64,000 nucleotides of DNA from Deroplatys truncata (taxonomy: Eukaryota; Arthropoda; Insecta; Mantodea; Mantidae): NCBI GenBank assembly GCA_030765065.1, contig CM060975.1:202220007-202284006 (forward strand), written 5' to 3'. Of this stretch, positions 24,346-36,579 are shown piece after piece; position 1 is the stretch's first letter, and every line of letters begins with the position of its first letter. A program made the position numbers and the translations under genes. A model generated the notes under the pieces. It was given only the letters and a program-made list of their open reading frames with translations. It had not been told where the DNA came from and made no database searches.

Positions 24346-24503
24346 GTTGCACTCACATGATATTTCTCACTTACTCTTTCTTGTACACAGTATTCTTACA
24401 AACACTTCTTCTATCTAGGTACATCACGTTAATCGAGATAAACATTTGCGTTCCATATTTCCTTGTAGATACAAGGGGATTAAGGGAATACAGTAGGCTT
24501 TAA

Positions 24504-25304
24504 GGTTGATTCACAACCAACGAGAACGGTAACCAGAACGAGAACGAGAAAGTTGCAATACATGTATTAAAATGGGAATGTTTACAACCGACGGGAAGCC
24601 TTCCCGGGCCCCGGGAACGGGAAAGAAGAGTTGCCCAACGTTTAACTTTCTCGTTCTCGTTCCCGGGCACAGCATATTAGATCCATATTGTGCATATTCA
24701 CTCTTCACTCTAGAGGTTATTCTAGGCGGCCGTGACATGAAACAGCCACTAGTGCTCTCTACAGTCGCAAGCTGGAAACGTAAACTGGAAGGAATTAGTA
24801 GTAAATGTGCTTCCTAACCTCATCCCGACACCCGCAAATCTAATCAACGTTGGTTCCTCTGGTGAAGGGATCATTTGTAGTTTGTTTATATGCAACTCAG
24901 AACTGGCTATTACCTAAAAAACAATGGCAAAAGCTACAAAGAACAACTAAAACCGATGGAAAATTAAAAAGAAGCAATAAACAATTTTAATGTATGCCAT
25001 TAAATAAATAATGAAAGCTTGGCATAAGTAGAGGGATCGGAAATGTAATGGATATGCATTTAGATAATGTTTACTCTTATCGAATTTTGACGTTGGCTTG
25101 GCTAAATAGGAAGTAGGTAAAAAATGTCATTGGTCAGTTAAAAACAAATGAAATCCCAATGCGCAAAATCGACTTTCACTTTGTGATCGATATGCATTCC
25201 CGTTCTCGTTACCGGGCTGTTGTGAACCAATATCTTGCATGGTGCATTGCTTCCCGTTCTCGTTTCCGTTCTGGTTACAGTTCTCGGGCGGTTGTGAATC
25301 AGCC
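24504..25304. mobile_element. MITE-like element, about 800 bp, TIRs with GGTTGATTCACAACC
   Basis: The left end GGTTGATTCACAACC... and the reverse-complemented right end GGCTGATTCACAACC... match over about 60 bp, including GTAACCAGAACG. The element is flanked by TTTAA at 24499-24503 and 25305-25309. GAACGAGAACG-type sub-repeats recur internally. TTCACAA-type ends and a TTA-containing duplication are reminiscent of PIF/Harbinger MITEs, but the superfamily is inference. No transposase remains. Confidence 0.85.
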
Positions 25305-25381
25305 TTTAAGCGATGGCCAGATCTTTTAAGAGTGAGTCGCTATATAATGATTTGCAACTCCGTTCTGTTTGCATAGCCAAG

Positions 25382-25388
25382 AGAGGGA

Positions 25389-25440
<52 letters not shown>

Positions 25441-25470
25441 AAAAAAGAAAGAAAAGAAAAAAGAAACGAA
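25382..25470. repeat. (GAAA)n microsatellite
   Basis: About 14 clean units followed by an impure A-rich run. It produces three long spurious frames (Lys-rich on plus, Phe/Leu-rich on minus). Confidence 0.95.
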
Positions 25471-26025
25471 CAAAAAAACTGATAGTAGACAAAAGTGTAA
25501 GTATTTTAAAGTGCAAACCAATAACAAGGAACATCTCGGAAAGGTTAACCGTATCGAGAAACCCATACTTCGTGTAGTACTATTTTATCTATTTCTTATG
25601 GTTTACCAAAATTCATTTAGAATGAAGGGGACTTCAGAGGCTATTCCCAGAAAATTCATGATATACATTTCATTTGTCATGGAAATATGTAAACATTTGG
25701 TATTGTAATCAAAATCATTAGAGACATTTTTGAGAAAATGAAACTTTTCGAAAAATGTTTCATTTAAGGAGTGGGGGATTTTCTTGAAAATCTTCGTATC
25801 GCCTTCTTAGAAGATGCTGAACTTAAATACCAAGTTTGGTTTTTAACCAACGTTTCGTTTTAAAGTATGCTATTCATAGACACAGATTGACAATCAGACA
25901 GAAACACACACAACTTTTTCTAAAAATGCTTTTTTGGTGGTTCAGGGGGGCCTCAAAACTTACATTTCCAGTGAAATAATGACAGAACTTTTGGGGTTGT
26001 TCACCTTCTTACTAATGTAGTAGAG

Positions 26026-26619
26026 AAATTTTTTAAGTATCCCACGACCAAATTGTATAAGCATAGTGTTTTTATGTACAACATTTTAATAGAATGCGTA
26101 TTTAAGAATTAATACAAAATTTTCCTTGATATTATTTGTGTACATAAAATGGTTACCAAGAGAAGCATGTAAGGAATGTTGTGTAATATCTTTTACTTAC
26201 GTTTTCAATGTCTCAGAAAAAGTAGTTTTAAAACGTCACTTTCTATGTATACACAGAGGGAGAGATAGTTGGAGGAAAGCCCACAGAGGGGCAGTTGAGA
26301 GAGGACGAGAAAGCGAGACTAAACGGAAAGGAGATGGATGGAGAGAAAACGGAAGAGAAAGAGGGAGTGAAAGGTAGTGAGAAGGAAATGAGAAAAAATG
26401 AGAAGGAAAACGACACAAGTAGATTCTCCAAAGTTAAAAGTATTAACGCGAGCAGAGTTGTGGGTTTTGATAGTATTATTTAAGTCAGGTGGGCATTATT
26501 GTCATATGCAAGCAACGGGCTTTGGCTTTCGTTTATTTCTTTTTGTTTTCCACGGTCACCATGCATTTAATTTTTTGGCAAAACATGCCAAACACCTAAG
26601 GTCATATTGGCGGCTTTGC
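26026..26619. other. Non-coding; purine-rich block 26255-26415
   Basis: The middle is a G/A-rich low-complexity stretch (GAGAGAGGACGAGAAAGCG and similar) open in several frames. Composition, not coding, explains the frames. Confidence 0.5.
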
Positions 26620-27106
26620 TTTGGCTGTGTGTCTGTGAACAGCATAACTCAAAAACGAAAAGTCAGATAAACACCAATCTTGGTATTTAGGTACAGTATC
26701 TTTCAAAGATGCGACACAAAGATTTTCAAGAAAATCCCCCCACCCCAGACTACCCTTTACAAGGAATATTTTTCGAAAATGTTTATTTTCTCAAAAATGG
26801 CTCTAATGATTTTGATTAAAATATCATATGTTTAAGTTATTGTCATGACAAATAAAATGTATATCTTGAATTTCCTGGGAATGTCTCCAAAAGCATTCTT
26901 CATTGTGAACGACTTTTGGTAAACTGGTAAACCATAAGAGATAGACAAAATTTTACTACACAAAAAATGTAGATCGCGTTAAAATACACAATTTATGTCA
27001 TATACATTTTTGTTGTTGAGTGAACCGTTTTCGAGATATTACTTGTTATTCCCTTAAATCTTTCAATACTTATTTTCTCAAATGGGAATTCGTTATTCAC
27101 TTTTTA

Positions 27107-28265
27107 CTTTCTCTACTACGTATAGTAAGTAGGGGAAGTATTGCATTCCACCCAAAAATTCGATACCGAGATTTCACCGGAAATACATGTTTTGAGACCT
27201 CCTGAATCCAAAAAAAGCATCTTTGGAAACATGTCCGTGTGTGTGTCTGTGTGTGTGTGTGTGTGTGTGTGTCTGTGTGTGTATGTGTGTGTGTCTGTGA
27301 ACAGCATAACTCAAAAACGAACAGTCGGATAAACACCAAACTTGGTATTTAGGTTCAGTATCTTCCAGAGATGCGACACGAAGGTTTTCAAGAAAATGCC
27401 CCCACCCCAGACTACCCTTTACATGGAACATTTTTCGAAAATTTTAATTTTCTCAAAAATGGCTCTAACGATTTTGATTAAAATATCATATGTTTAAGAT
27501 AATGTCATGAGAAATGAAATGTATATCTCGAATTTTCTGGGAATGTCTCCAAAAGTATTCTTCATTGTGAACGACTTTTGCATAACTGGTAAACCATAGG
27601 AGATAGACAAAATTTTACTACACAAAAAATGTAGATCTCGTTAAAATACACAACTTATGTCATATACATTTCTTTTGTTGAGTGAACCGTTTTCGAGATA
27701 TTGCTTGTTATTCCCTTAAATTTTCCAATACTTATACTTTTTCTCAAATTCGTTATTCATTTTTTTATGTCCTGGACTTGCAAAGAGAATGGAATGCGCC
27801 GCATAGCAACCAGCGTTAAAATATTTGACCATCGCTTAAAAGCTACCATATTCCCCTTGCATCTACAAGAAAATTAGCAATAAGATTGACATCTCGATAT
27901 CTCGATTAACATAAAGCATATGGAGAATAGGCATTTGTAAAAATAGATTGTACAAGTGTAGAGAAAGTCATGTGAGTGTAACACATCAGATTTTTTGTCT
28001 TGGATATGCAATTATCTGTGGCAAAGGGAATGATGCTGCACCTAGAAACCAGCTATTAAGAGATATGTATGTGCTTAAAGGCTCCTATATTTCTATATTA
28101 CCCTTGTAAATACATATTCCCCTAACATCTACAAGAAAATTAGCGATAAGATAGAGTCTGCAAATGTTTATCTGGAATAACATGAAGTATCTAGATGGAG
28201 AATAAGCGTTTGTAAAAATAGTTTGTACAAGAGTAGAGACAGTCATGTGAGTGTAACACATCAGA
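27107..28265 (-). mobile_element. Composite family A element with two 5' units
   Basis: In minus orientation, a complete family A copy (27107-27990, from CTTTCTCTACTACGTATAG to ACACATCAGA) is followed by oligo-T and a second 5' unit (27991-28265), which also ends ACACATCAGA. Left flank TTTTTA and right flank TTTTTTTA indicate insertion as one piece into the oligo-T of another copy. A near-identical composite lies at 58402-59549. Confidence 0.85.
27237..27300. repeat. (TG)n microsatellite inside family A
   Basis: TG run interrupted by TCTG and TATG units at the conserved internal position. Confidence 0.9.
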
Positions 28266-28500
28266 TTTTTTTATGTCCTGGACATGCAAAGAGAATGGAA
28301 TGCGCCACATAGCAACCAGCGTTAAAATATTTGACTGTCGCTTAAAACCTACCATATTCCCCTTGCATCTACATGAAAATTACCAATAAGATTGACATCT
28401 CGATATCTCGATTAAGATGAAGCATATGGAGAATAAGCGTTTGTAACAATAGTTTGTACAAGAGTAGAGAAAGTCATGTGAGTGTAACACAACAGATTTT

Positions 28501-29049
28501 TTTTAAATAAAACTTTAAAGATTTGTAAATTGTAAGCCATAGCTCTATCAGCAACCCGTTGAATATAGCTAGTGTAAGCTAGCAGAACTATGTTCAATTC
28601 ATAAGGCCGAGTGCGTCGTCGTGACAAACACAAGGCCTCCTGCATCCGGCCGACTTAAGGTTTTAGGGTTACCTTAAAGAACGGGTTTTCCCGGCACATC
28701 CAACAACTCTGCTGCAACTGAAAGAAGCTATCAAACAACAAATCGTCAATCTTTCAAGAATTATCTACAAAATATTCAGCACGGTATCGCAGAAATAATA
28801 GTGTATGTTAACAAAAGAATGGCGAATATATTCACAATTTTTGAAAACCACTATATAATAGGATAACAAACATCACCACCCTGTGGCATCGTAAATTGAT
28901 TGCGACAAAGATTGATTCCAATTAAACAGTTGTTTTATCAATTACCCTGCTGAACTGTAAGGGCATATAACTTTTTGAGCGCTCTGTATAAGTGGTAATA
29001 ACTTAAGATTTAACTTAATAAACCCTAGCGCAAATATAGCGCAGTGCTT
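28501..29049. other. Non-coding, nothing recognised
   Basis: No element end or coding similarity found between the family A cluster and the transposon end at 29050. Confidence 0.4.
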
Positions 29050-29275
29050 CTCTTTCAACTGTGGCCGCCATACGGTGTCTGGCGCGTCGGCCGCTACAGC
29101 TCGAAATCCTGCCGAAACAGTTATAATATCTGCGCAACCGCCTCACGTTCTCATGGTTAGTTACAATTACAATGATAATAAGCATATACCTTATCATAAG
29201 AGATGTTGGAAAAGTTGCTCTTCTCTATTCACACATTTCTGGTGTCTTCTCAGTTGGTTAGAGTAACCGAACGGA
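29050..29275 (-). mobile_element. Solo inverted end of the foldback-like transposon family
   Basis: It aligns with the left end of the element at 14306: CTTTCAACTGTGGCCGCC, ACAGCTCGAAATCCTGCCG, GGTTAGTTACAATTACAATG. The minus strand then reads a CVNREEQLFQHLL-like peptide before tandem stops (about 29195-29245), the transposase C-terminus again. No partner end is found nearby. Confidence 0.7.
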
Positions 29276-29334
29276 AACAAGGACATCCGTGGTTCAAATC
29301 ACGCCAAGGCATTGAATTTTTCAGTCGTCTGATT

Positions 29335-29993
29335 TTATTCTTGTTAAAGCTTATTTTCTGCCTACTTCATTTTAATCTAGATACAACTTTGCAGAAGTAG
29401 ATACATTATACATTTCGTTATAGATACAAAGGAAACAGCGACAGCCAAATGTTTAAGAACTGGCCGCTATACGCTGGCATAAAAATTCCATACTCTTTCC
29501 GTGCAATCGCGAGGCACAACTGAAAGTCGATAGGACTTTTAAAGAATGAACAAGTACTGAACACTTCGAAACATTACTAATGGTAATGATATCTCAGAAA
29601 TGGCTTATGTTACAAAACGGTTATATGAAATGAATTGTGTGTTTTAAAAATATCTACATTTTTTGAGTAGTATATTTTCGTCTACTGCTTAACTTTTACC
29701 AGTTATGGATTATACATAACCCCTTCCGAATGAAGTCCACCTACAGGCTATTCCCAGGAAATTCAAGATATGCATTTTATTTGTCATGTAACTAGCTTTA
29801 ATATATGACATTTTAATCAAAATTGTTAGAGCCATTTTTTTAGAAAATAAGAAGTTTCTAAAAATGTTCAACATGAAAGGTAGTTTGGAACGGGAAGTCT
29901 TTCTTGGAGGTCTTCGTATCGCATCTTTGGAAGTATTTGAAACTAAGCACCAAGTTCAGTGTTTATCCGACTTTTCGTTTTGAGTCACGCTGT

Positions 29994-30043
<50 letters not shown>

Positions 30044-30062
30044 CCATGGAACTTTTTCTTAA
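29335..30062 (+). mobile_element. Family A repeat, older subfamily, truncated by the next copy
   Basis: It begins in the 5' unit (CTACTTCATTTTAATCTAGA), includes the middle, and stops at GAACTTTTTCTTAAAATT where another copy begins. The missing 3' end is not found beyond that copy. Confidence 0.75.
29996..30041. repeat. (CT)n(CA)n compound microsatellite
   Basis: A CT run passing into a CA run at the family A microsatellite position. Confidence 0.95.
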
Positions 30063-30065
30063 AAT

Positions 30066-30872
30066 TTGATGTGTTCCATTCATATGACCTTTTCTAACCT
30101 GTATCGCTTATTAGTGGGTGTACAAATAATTCTTACGAAAGTTATTTTCCAATCTACTTGATTTTAATTCAGATAAACCTTTCGGAAACAGTTAGAGACA
30201 CAAAGGGAACAGCGATAGTCAAATGTTTAAGAACTGGACGCTATATGCTGGCATTAAAGGTCCATACATCGCGAGAAACAACTGAAAATCGACAAGAGAT
30301 GAAAAGAATGAGTATTGAGCAATTCGAAGCATTAATGAGGGATTCTCTTAAATGGCGGATGCCACAAAAAGCTATTGGAAATAAATTGTGTATATCAAAG
30401 AGATGTTCATTTTTTTTGTAGTATATTTTCGTCTATCGCTTAACGTTTACCAGTTATATAAGGTTATACAAAGTTACTTCTGAATGAAGAGGACTTCACA
30501 AGCTATTTCCAGAAAATTCAAGATGTACATTCATTTTTCATGTAAATATCTTTGATATATGGTATTTTAACAATCATTAGAGCCATTTATTAGAAAATAA
30601 AAAAAATCCAAAAATGTTCCGCGTAAATAGTAGTTGGGAGATTTGCTTGAAAAGCTTTGCGTCGACTTTTGGAAAGCACCTACAGAACATAAATACGAGT
30701 TTGGTATTTATCCGAATATTCGTTTTTGAGTTATGCTTATAGGAAACTTTTACTAAAAATGCCTTCCTTGGGTTCAGAGAACTTCAAAACATATTTCCAG
30801 TGAAATCTCGGTATCGAATTTTTGGGTGGAATACAGTACTTTCCCTATTTACTGCCTGTAGCAGCGAAAGTA
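30066..30872 (+). mobile_element. Family A repeat, older subfamily, near full length
   Basis: It starts GATGTGTTCCATTCATATG and ends GCCTGTAGCAGCGAAAGTAAAAA. The CA tract has been lost (ATGCTTATAGGAAAC). Confidence 0.8.
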
Positions 30873-31834
30873 AAAATAGAAAGCTTTAGTTATTATAATT
30901 ATACTAATTAAATTACGAGCATGTTGCTTATTTGCTAAATTTGCATTAAATCTCATATAAGCTGCAGTAAAATGGAAGGCGCCACTACAGACTTCTTTCC
31001 TTTCCTTTCTAAATCCTTCGATATGATCCTATGCAATTCAAAATTATTTGTCACTGCATTACAGGTTACTTTTACGTCATCACTTATAACATCCTACAGC
31101 CACACCTACAACGCTCAAGTAAGATGGAAGTGGCACAATACCATTATAATTTGAAATTGTTTTTAAGTGAAAATCATTACCTAAATGAAGAATTTTATCA
31201 ATTACTTCAGAACATCAAGGATACAAATTTATTACAGTTGATAAACATAACGCCATCACCGAGTTACTTGTGCATTATGTGGTTTTAACCTCAAATATAC
31301 AATTATTTTGACTCAGAGAACCAGCAATCACTTCAACTGCTTTCACGGAAGAACACTTCTTAATAATCAAATTAAATCTGGTTCTTCTCTTACGAAAAAG
31401 TCTTTCAATATATGTAACGAAAACGAAAGAATAGAAGCTACAAGAAGAAACACTTGAAAACGCTATTATACGTAACAAATAAGTAAATATGGATTAATGA
31501 ACTGAAACAGTCATACAAAATTGGTTCAATCCACACTCCTTCAAAAGCAAAAGCCACGAAATAAGCTTCAAAAAATGTTTCTTTTATGAAGTTACCATAG
31601 ATGTTTACATTTGTTCACAAAATCACAGCAGTAAATTGATTTCTCAATGTAAACAATAAGTACATAGTTACACATGCAGGAACCACATTCAAGTTTGTTT
31701 TTCGTGTAACAAGCGCTTGCGGTGAAAAGGAGACGTCTGCACGTCCGTTAAATGAAAGGATTGGGAAAAATGTAAAATTACAACATGCAAGTATTTTGAA
31801 AACGGTTACTACGAAAAACATTGTTAGACACAAG
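30873..31834. other. Non-coding, nothing recognised
   Basis: Frames of 60-85 codons occur on both strands without known relatives. No repeat ends recognised. Confidence 0.4.
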
Positions 31835-32320
31835 ATGTTTTAATGAGCTCTACATTTCCTCTCAAGTAAAAATTGGTCCATCTGTTATGATTTTCCAGTT
31901 ATACAAATGTATAAAAAAATCAATAAAATTCACAAGCTATTCCTAAAAAACTCAAGATATACATTTTATTTGTTATGTAAATATTAAATATGTGCTATTT
32001 TAATCAAATTCATTACAGTCATTTTTGAGAAAAATGCTGTTTTTGGATTCAGGGAACCTCATAACATATATTTCCGGTTAAAGCTCAATAACAAATAATG
32101 GGTGAAATGCAATACCTTCTTTACCTACTTTATATGTATGTGGTTGAAAGAAGTAACACTTCTTTTTATTCAGGGGACCGCAAAACATGCATTTCCGATG
32201 AACTCTGATATCGAATTTTAGATTGGAATGCAATACCTTCTCTACCTAATATGTACGTGATAAAGTAGGTAATAAACGATATGGGCAGAGAAAGTAATGT
32301 AAATGTAACACATTAGATAT
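31835..32320 (+). mobile_element. Family A fragments, internally rearranged
   Basis: A plus-orientation middle and 3' part runs to about 32140, a second 3' end follows (CATTTCCGATGAACTCTGAT), then a minus-orientation 5' tip (GCAGAGAAAGTAATGTAAATG). Several deletions are evident. Confidence 0.6.
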
Positions 32321-32639
32321 TGCTTTTTCCATTCTTTTGTAGAACCTGGGGATTTTAAATCTTCATTGTTGCTTTATGACAGTTAACGTTCTGTCAAATA
32401 CTTTGTTCTCATCACATCAATTTTAAGTTCTTAAAACGCGGTAACTAAATTTATTTCCCTTCAAATGATAATTTATATTCACCATAAAATCTAAAAACTA
32501 CATGCGGGCGGCATCTTCATTGTAATATTGCACGTGTTTTGAGTGTCAAATGTCAACATGTTTTATGTAGAAATGCGGGTTGATTCGTTACTCTGTGGTA
32601 AAGAGGTAGGAAGCGTTGCTGACCTTTCTATTAAAAAAA
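32321..32639. other. Non-coding, nothing recognised
   Basis: The stretch ends in the A-run used as insertion target by the next family A copy. Confidence 0.4.
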
Positions 32640-33488
32640 TCTGATGTGTTACACTCACATGACTTTCTCTACTCTTGTACAAACTATTTTTACAAACGTT
32701 TATTCTCCATATGCTTCATGTTACTCGAGATATCGAGATGTCAATCTTATTGCTAATTTTCTTGTAGATGCAAGGGGAACATGGTAGGTTATAAGCGATA
32801 GTCAAATCTTTTAAGCGCTGGTTGCTATGTGGCGCATTCTATTCTGTTTGCATATCCAGGACATAAAAAATTGAATAACGAATTTGAGAAAAAGTATAAG
32901 TATTGGAAAATTTAAGGAAATAACAAGCAATATCTCGAAAATGGTTCACTCAGCTAAAAAAATGTATATGACATAAATTGTGTATTTTAACGCGCTCTAC
33001 ATTTTTTGTGTAGTAAAATTTTGTCTATCTCTTATGGTTTACCAGTTATGCAAAAGTCGTTCACAATAAAGAATACTTTTGGAGACATTCCCAGGAAATT
33101 CAAGATATACATTTTATTTGTCATAAAAATATCTTAAACATATGATATTTTAATCAAAATCGTTAGAGCCATTTTTGAGAAAATTAAAATTTTCGAAAAA
33201 TGTTCCATGTAAAGGGTACTCTGGGGTGGGGGGATTTTCTTGAAAACCTTCGTGTCGCATCCTTGGAAGATACTGAACCTAAATACCAAGTTTGGTGTTT
33301 ATCCGACTGTTCGTTTCTGAGTTATGCTGTTCACAGACACACAGACACACACACACACGGACATGTTTCCAAAAATGCTTTTTTTGGATTCAGGGGGTCT
33401 CAAAACATGTATTTCCGGTGAAATCTCGGTATCGAAATTTTGGGTGGAATACAATACTTCCCCTACTTACTATACGTAGTAGAGAAAG
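32640..33488 (+). mobile_element. Family A repeat, full length
   Basis: It begins TCTGATGTGTTACACTCACA after TAAAAAAA and ends TACGTAGTAGAGAAAG before TAATAA, an imperfect duplication of the A-rich target. All internal blocks are present: the 5' unit to about 32870, the oligo-A, the GGGGTGGGGGGATTTTC block, the CA tract and the 3' end. Confidence 0.9.
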
Positions 33489-33764
33489 TAATAAGTAAAG
33501 ACACGAGGGAAACTATCCGAGGTATTCAGTCTTAAAATTCAGCATCTATTTTGAATTTTTTGCAAGTTGCCGTTATACCTATAGTTTTCTAACAATGAAT
33601 TAAAACAGATTTATTGAAATGTTCGTTGCTTTCTATAAACTTTGCTAGTGGAAGTGCTGTTATCCTTTTAATTTATGGATGTTTCTGCCTTTGTCTTCTG
33701 CTTCTAGTGACTGAAAAAATTAAAGTATAAGCAATTTTATACTGCATTTAATATTAGGTAGTAT
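33489..33764. other. Short unique spacer
   Basis: Nothing recognised. It lies just outside the left arm of the large inverted repeat. Confidence 0.4.
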
Positions 33765-33779
33765 GTGTATAAAAGCAAG

Positions 33780-34295
33780 AAAAAAACGTTGATATATGTT
33801 TTGAAAATTCAAACCAATAACAAAGAATATCTCGCCACAAAAATTGTATTTGGCATAAATTGTGTTTTGACAAGATCTATATTTTTGTATAGTAAGTTTC
33901 TGGCCATCTCTTACGGTTTACAGGCCATTCAAAATGAAGAGGACCTCACAGACTTTTACCAGTAAAATCATGATATACATTTTATTTGTAATGTAAATAT
34001 CTTAAGCATATGTAGATGATGAAATAAAAATTGCTAGTTATTTTGAGAAAGTAAAACGTACGAATTTTTTCCAGTGTTAAGATTAGTTAGGGTGGGAGGA
34101 TTTTATCGAGAGTTTTGTGTCTCTCTTTGGAAGATTCTGAACTTAAATATCTAGTTTAGTATTTATCTGACTTTTTTTGTTATGATTTTCACACATACAT
34201 ACACACACGCATGCTGAAATATCGAAATTAAGATTTTGGTTGGAATAAACCGTTTCCTCAGCTTACTACAGGTAAGTGGTAGAGAACGTAAAAAT
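33780..34295 (+). mobile_element. Family A fragment in the left arm
   Basis: The middle and 3' part (AAAATTCAAACCAATAACAA to GGTAGAGAACGTAAAAA) lacks the 5' unit. It corresponds to 41030-41280 plus 42152-42413 in the other arm. Confidence 0.75.
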
Positions 34296-34299
34296 ATAT

Positions 34300-34634
34300 A
34301 ATTTTCTAAAATATACAAATAGTTTCACAAAAATTAATTTTAATACCAACATTGCAGTACAGAAGGGTTATTTGTGAAGTTATAGTAAGGAAGGTCATAT
34401 GCGAGTTACGTATAAGTTTCTAACATAGAAACATAAAAGCGAAAGCTTACATTCGTTATATTATGTATATGAAAAGGTTTCATTCACTATCAAAAGCTGT
34501 TCCCCATTTAACGTCTCAATTGTTTGTTCATTTGGTCCCGCTGTGAGCAACGCTCAGGGGCGTTGAACACGTTATACAATTATGAAATATGCAACATAAC
34601 TATTAAACATACCCAACATCAAGAACATTTCTCC

Positions 34635-34671
<37 letters not shown>

Positions 34672-35560
34672 CTCTCTCTCTACACCATGCGTTATCTAAG
34701 AAACGAAAATTTGTAAACCACCACCATTCCAAGAGTAAACATCCTAATCAATAACATCAATAACATCAATAACAAATAAATGTAAGTCACCATCATATGC
34801 CATCTGCCCTATGTATTGAATATTAACATGGGCTTGTTGCGTGACATATTAAAAAAATCCTCCATAAGATATGGGGAGTGAATGTATAAGAAAGACTTTA
34901 GCTCAATGTTCATAAGATTTAGTAGCACTATGTACTTTATCAACGTGGAACAGTGACTGAATTAATCTTCGAGCTCTATAAAGACCTTTCCTAATTAATG
35001 TATCGGTTGTATTGACTATTTTGGTAGCCTTACCTCATTAGTAAAACTGTCTATGGTCTCTGGAATATAACCCCGACAACTTGGTGCTTAGCAGGTTTTC
35101 AATTACATCTCGGTAATGCACACTTACACGAATTCATATATTCCCGGTTATGCTCAACATTGGAACAAACAAATTCATTAAAATCACCACATAACAACGG
35201 TTCTACTAAAAATACACTCCTACTATCACGGCTGCAGTTCAAACAAGAATCATTGCCACAGAAGAAAACAGACCACACTTTTAACACGCAAACAAAATAC
35301 AATCGCAATAGGCTAGGAAGCATTAACAAGTTTCTCCGCGTTCAGCACAGTCAACTAGGCCTGCCACTCTTGAAATTTCAAATTCCCAGAACGTAAGAAA
35401 ATGTCGTTTTAAAATAACTCGTGGTGCTTATATTTTTGTTTCCGCAATGCATTATCACGAATTATTTTTAATGGCAAATGACTTCTTTTGAATTTCAAGT
35501 AACCAATAAAATTGGTGGCGACCAAAAATGTGCAAAAAATGCTGATTCTTCGCATCTATT
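34300..35560. other. Unique core of the left inverted arm
   Basis: About 1.25 kb without coding potential, enclosed by two family A fragments whose 3' ends face each other. It contains a (TC)n tract. The reversed copy is at 39850-41030. Confidence 0.6.
34631..34682. repeat. (TC)n microsatellite
   Basis: A nearly pure CT/TC run; the matching position in the other arm (about 40900) has only a short ACTCTCACTCTCTACTC. Confidence 0.95.
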
Positions 35561-35567
35561 ATTTTTA

Positions 35568-36295
35568 TTTTCTCTGCCTTCTACCTATTAATAGATAATT
35601 TCATTGTATTCCACCCAAAATTTCATGTCGAGATTTCACTGAAAATAATGTTGTGATACCCCGTGAACCCCCAAAATCATTTTTAGAAACATCTCTGTGT
35701 GTATGTGTATGTGTGAATAGCATAACTCAAAAGTGAAAAGTCCGATAAATACCAAATTTGGTATTTAAATTCAACATCATTCAAAGATGCGACACGAAGA
35801 TTTTCAAGAAAATTCCCAAACCAAACTACCTTTTACATGGAGATTTTACAATATTTTTGAGGATCTCAAAAATGTCTCCAATGATTTTAATTAAAATGTC
35901 ATATTTTAAAATAAAGAGAGAACATGCTGACGATGGGAACAAGCCGTCTCCCGAAACGCGTTCAAGTAAGAATATTTTAGTGAAGTAGTGTAACAACCCT
36001 CAACTCTCTTTATTTTGAATTATGACACATCACTGTTACTAGCTGCTAAATCTTCAAAATTAGTCAAAATGTCATATGTTTAAGATGATAAATGAAATGC
36101 ACCTATATGCTGAATTTTCTGGGAATAACCTCTGAATTCCTCTTCATTCGGGAGGAATTTTATATAATTTTGCACTTCTGGTAAAACAAAAGACACAAAA
36201 ACATATTTTACAAACAGTGTAGATCTCAATTTATTTCGAATAACTTTTTTCTGACATCAACCATTTCAGGTATTGTTATTGGTTCCAATATTTCC
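35568..36295 (-). mobile_element. Family A fragment in the left arm
   Basis: Minus-orientation 3' and middle parts (CTCTGCCTTCTACCTATTAA; ACCCAAAATTTCATGTCG) end at TTATTGGTTCCAATATTTCC where a SINE is inserted. The other arm holds the equivalent piece at about 39265-39845. Confidence 0.75.
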
Positions 36296-36560
36296 TTCTT
36301 CTTCCTTAATCGCTTATCCTCCTCTTTGTAGGACTTATACCCCCAAGGACTTGCAAGCCAATGCCTGGATCAATAGTGATAAAAGGGATGATAGGAAAAT
36401 TCCGGGATCAAATTATCCAACCCAGCATCCGCCTAGCGACTGAGGAAAACCGCAAAAAAGTCTTAGTCAGATCGGACCGTCCTGGATTTTGGACTCGGGA
36501 CCTGCACAATGCAAGCCACAGACGCTATCAACTGAGCCATCCCGCTCGGTTTCAATGTTT
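36296..36560 (-). mobile_element. tRNA-derived SINE in the left arm only
   Basis: On the minus strand the head is GAGCGGGATGGCTCAGTTGA with a B-box-like region AGGTCCCGAGTCC, then the body CTCAGTCGCTAGGCGGATGC. Flanking TTCCAATATTTCC and TTTCAATGTTTCC form a 13-bp imperfect duplication. The other arm has an empty site at 39275, so insertion followed the inverted duplication. Confidence 0.85.
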
Positions 36561-36579
36561 CCACGCTTCTGTAATTTTA

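Larger units (their letters stand above)
24346..26025 (+). mobile_element. Family A repeat split by a MITE
   Basis: The 5' part is at 24346-24503 (GTTGCACTCACATG) and the rest at 25305-26025 (ending ACTAATGTAGTAGAGAAA). The host junction is restored exactly if 24504-25304 and one TTTAA are removed. The oligo-A region after the 5' unit has expanded into a (GAAA)n tract. Confidence 0.8.
26620..28500 (-). mobile_element. Family A repeat hosting a composite family A insertion
   Basis: The left part is 26620-27106, truncated at its microsatellite end. The right part is 28266-28500, beginning in the oligo-T and TATGTCCTGGACATGC, which directly continues the left part (GGGAATTCGTTATTCAC then oligo-T). 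The interruption is the composite element at 27107-28265. Confidence 0.8.

Noticed and set aside
25306-25708. Lys-rich 131-codon frame and Phe-rich frames
   Set aside because: Products of the (GAAA)n microsatellite joined to family A sequence.
26126-26483. Arg/Glu-rich frames on plus and Ser/Phe-rich on minus
   Set aside because: Purine-rich low-complexity DNA is open in several frames at once; no domain recognised.
27107-28500. Satellite-like tandem array of 235-270-bp units
   Set aside because: The three 5' units are explained by a composite element nested in another copy; no longer array or head-to-tail monotony exists.
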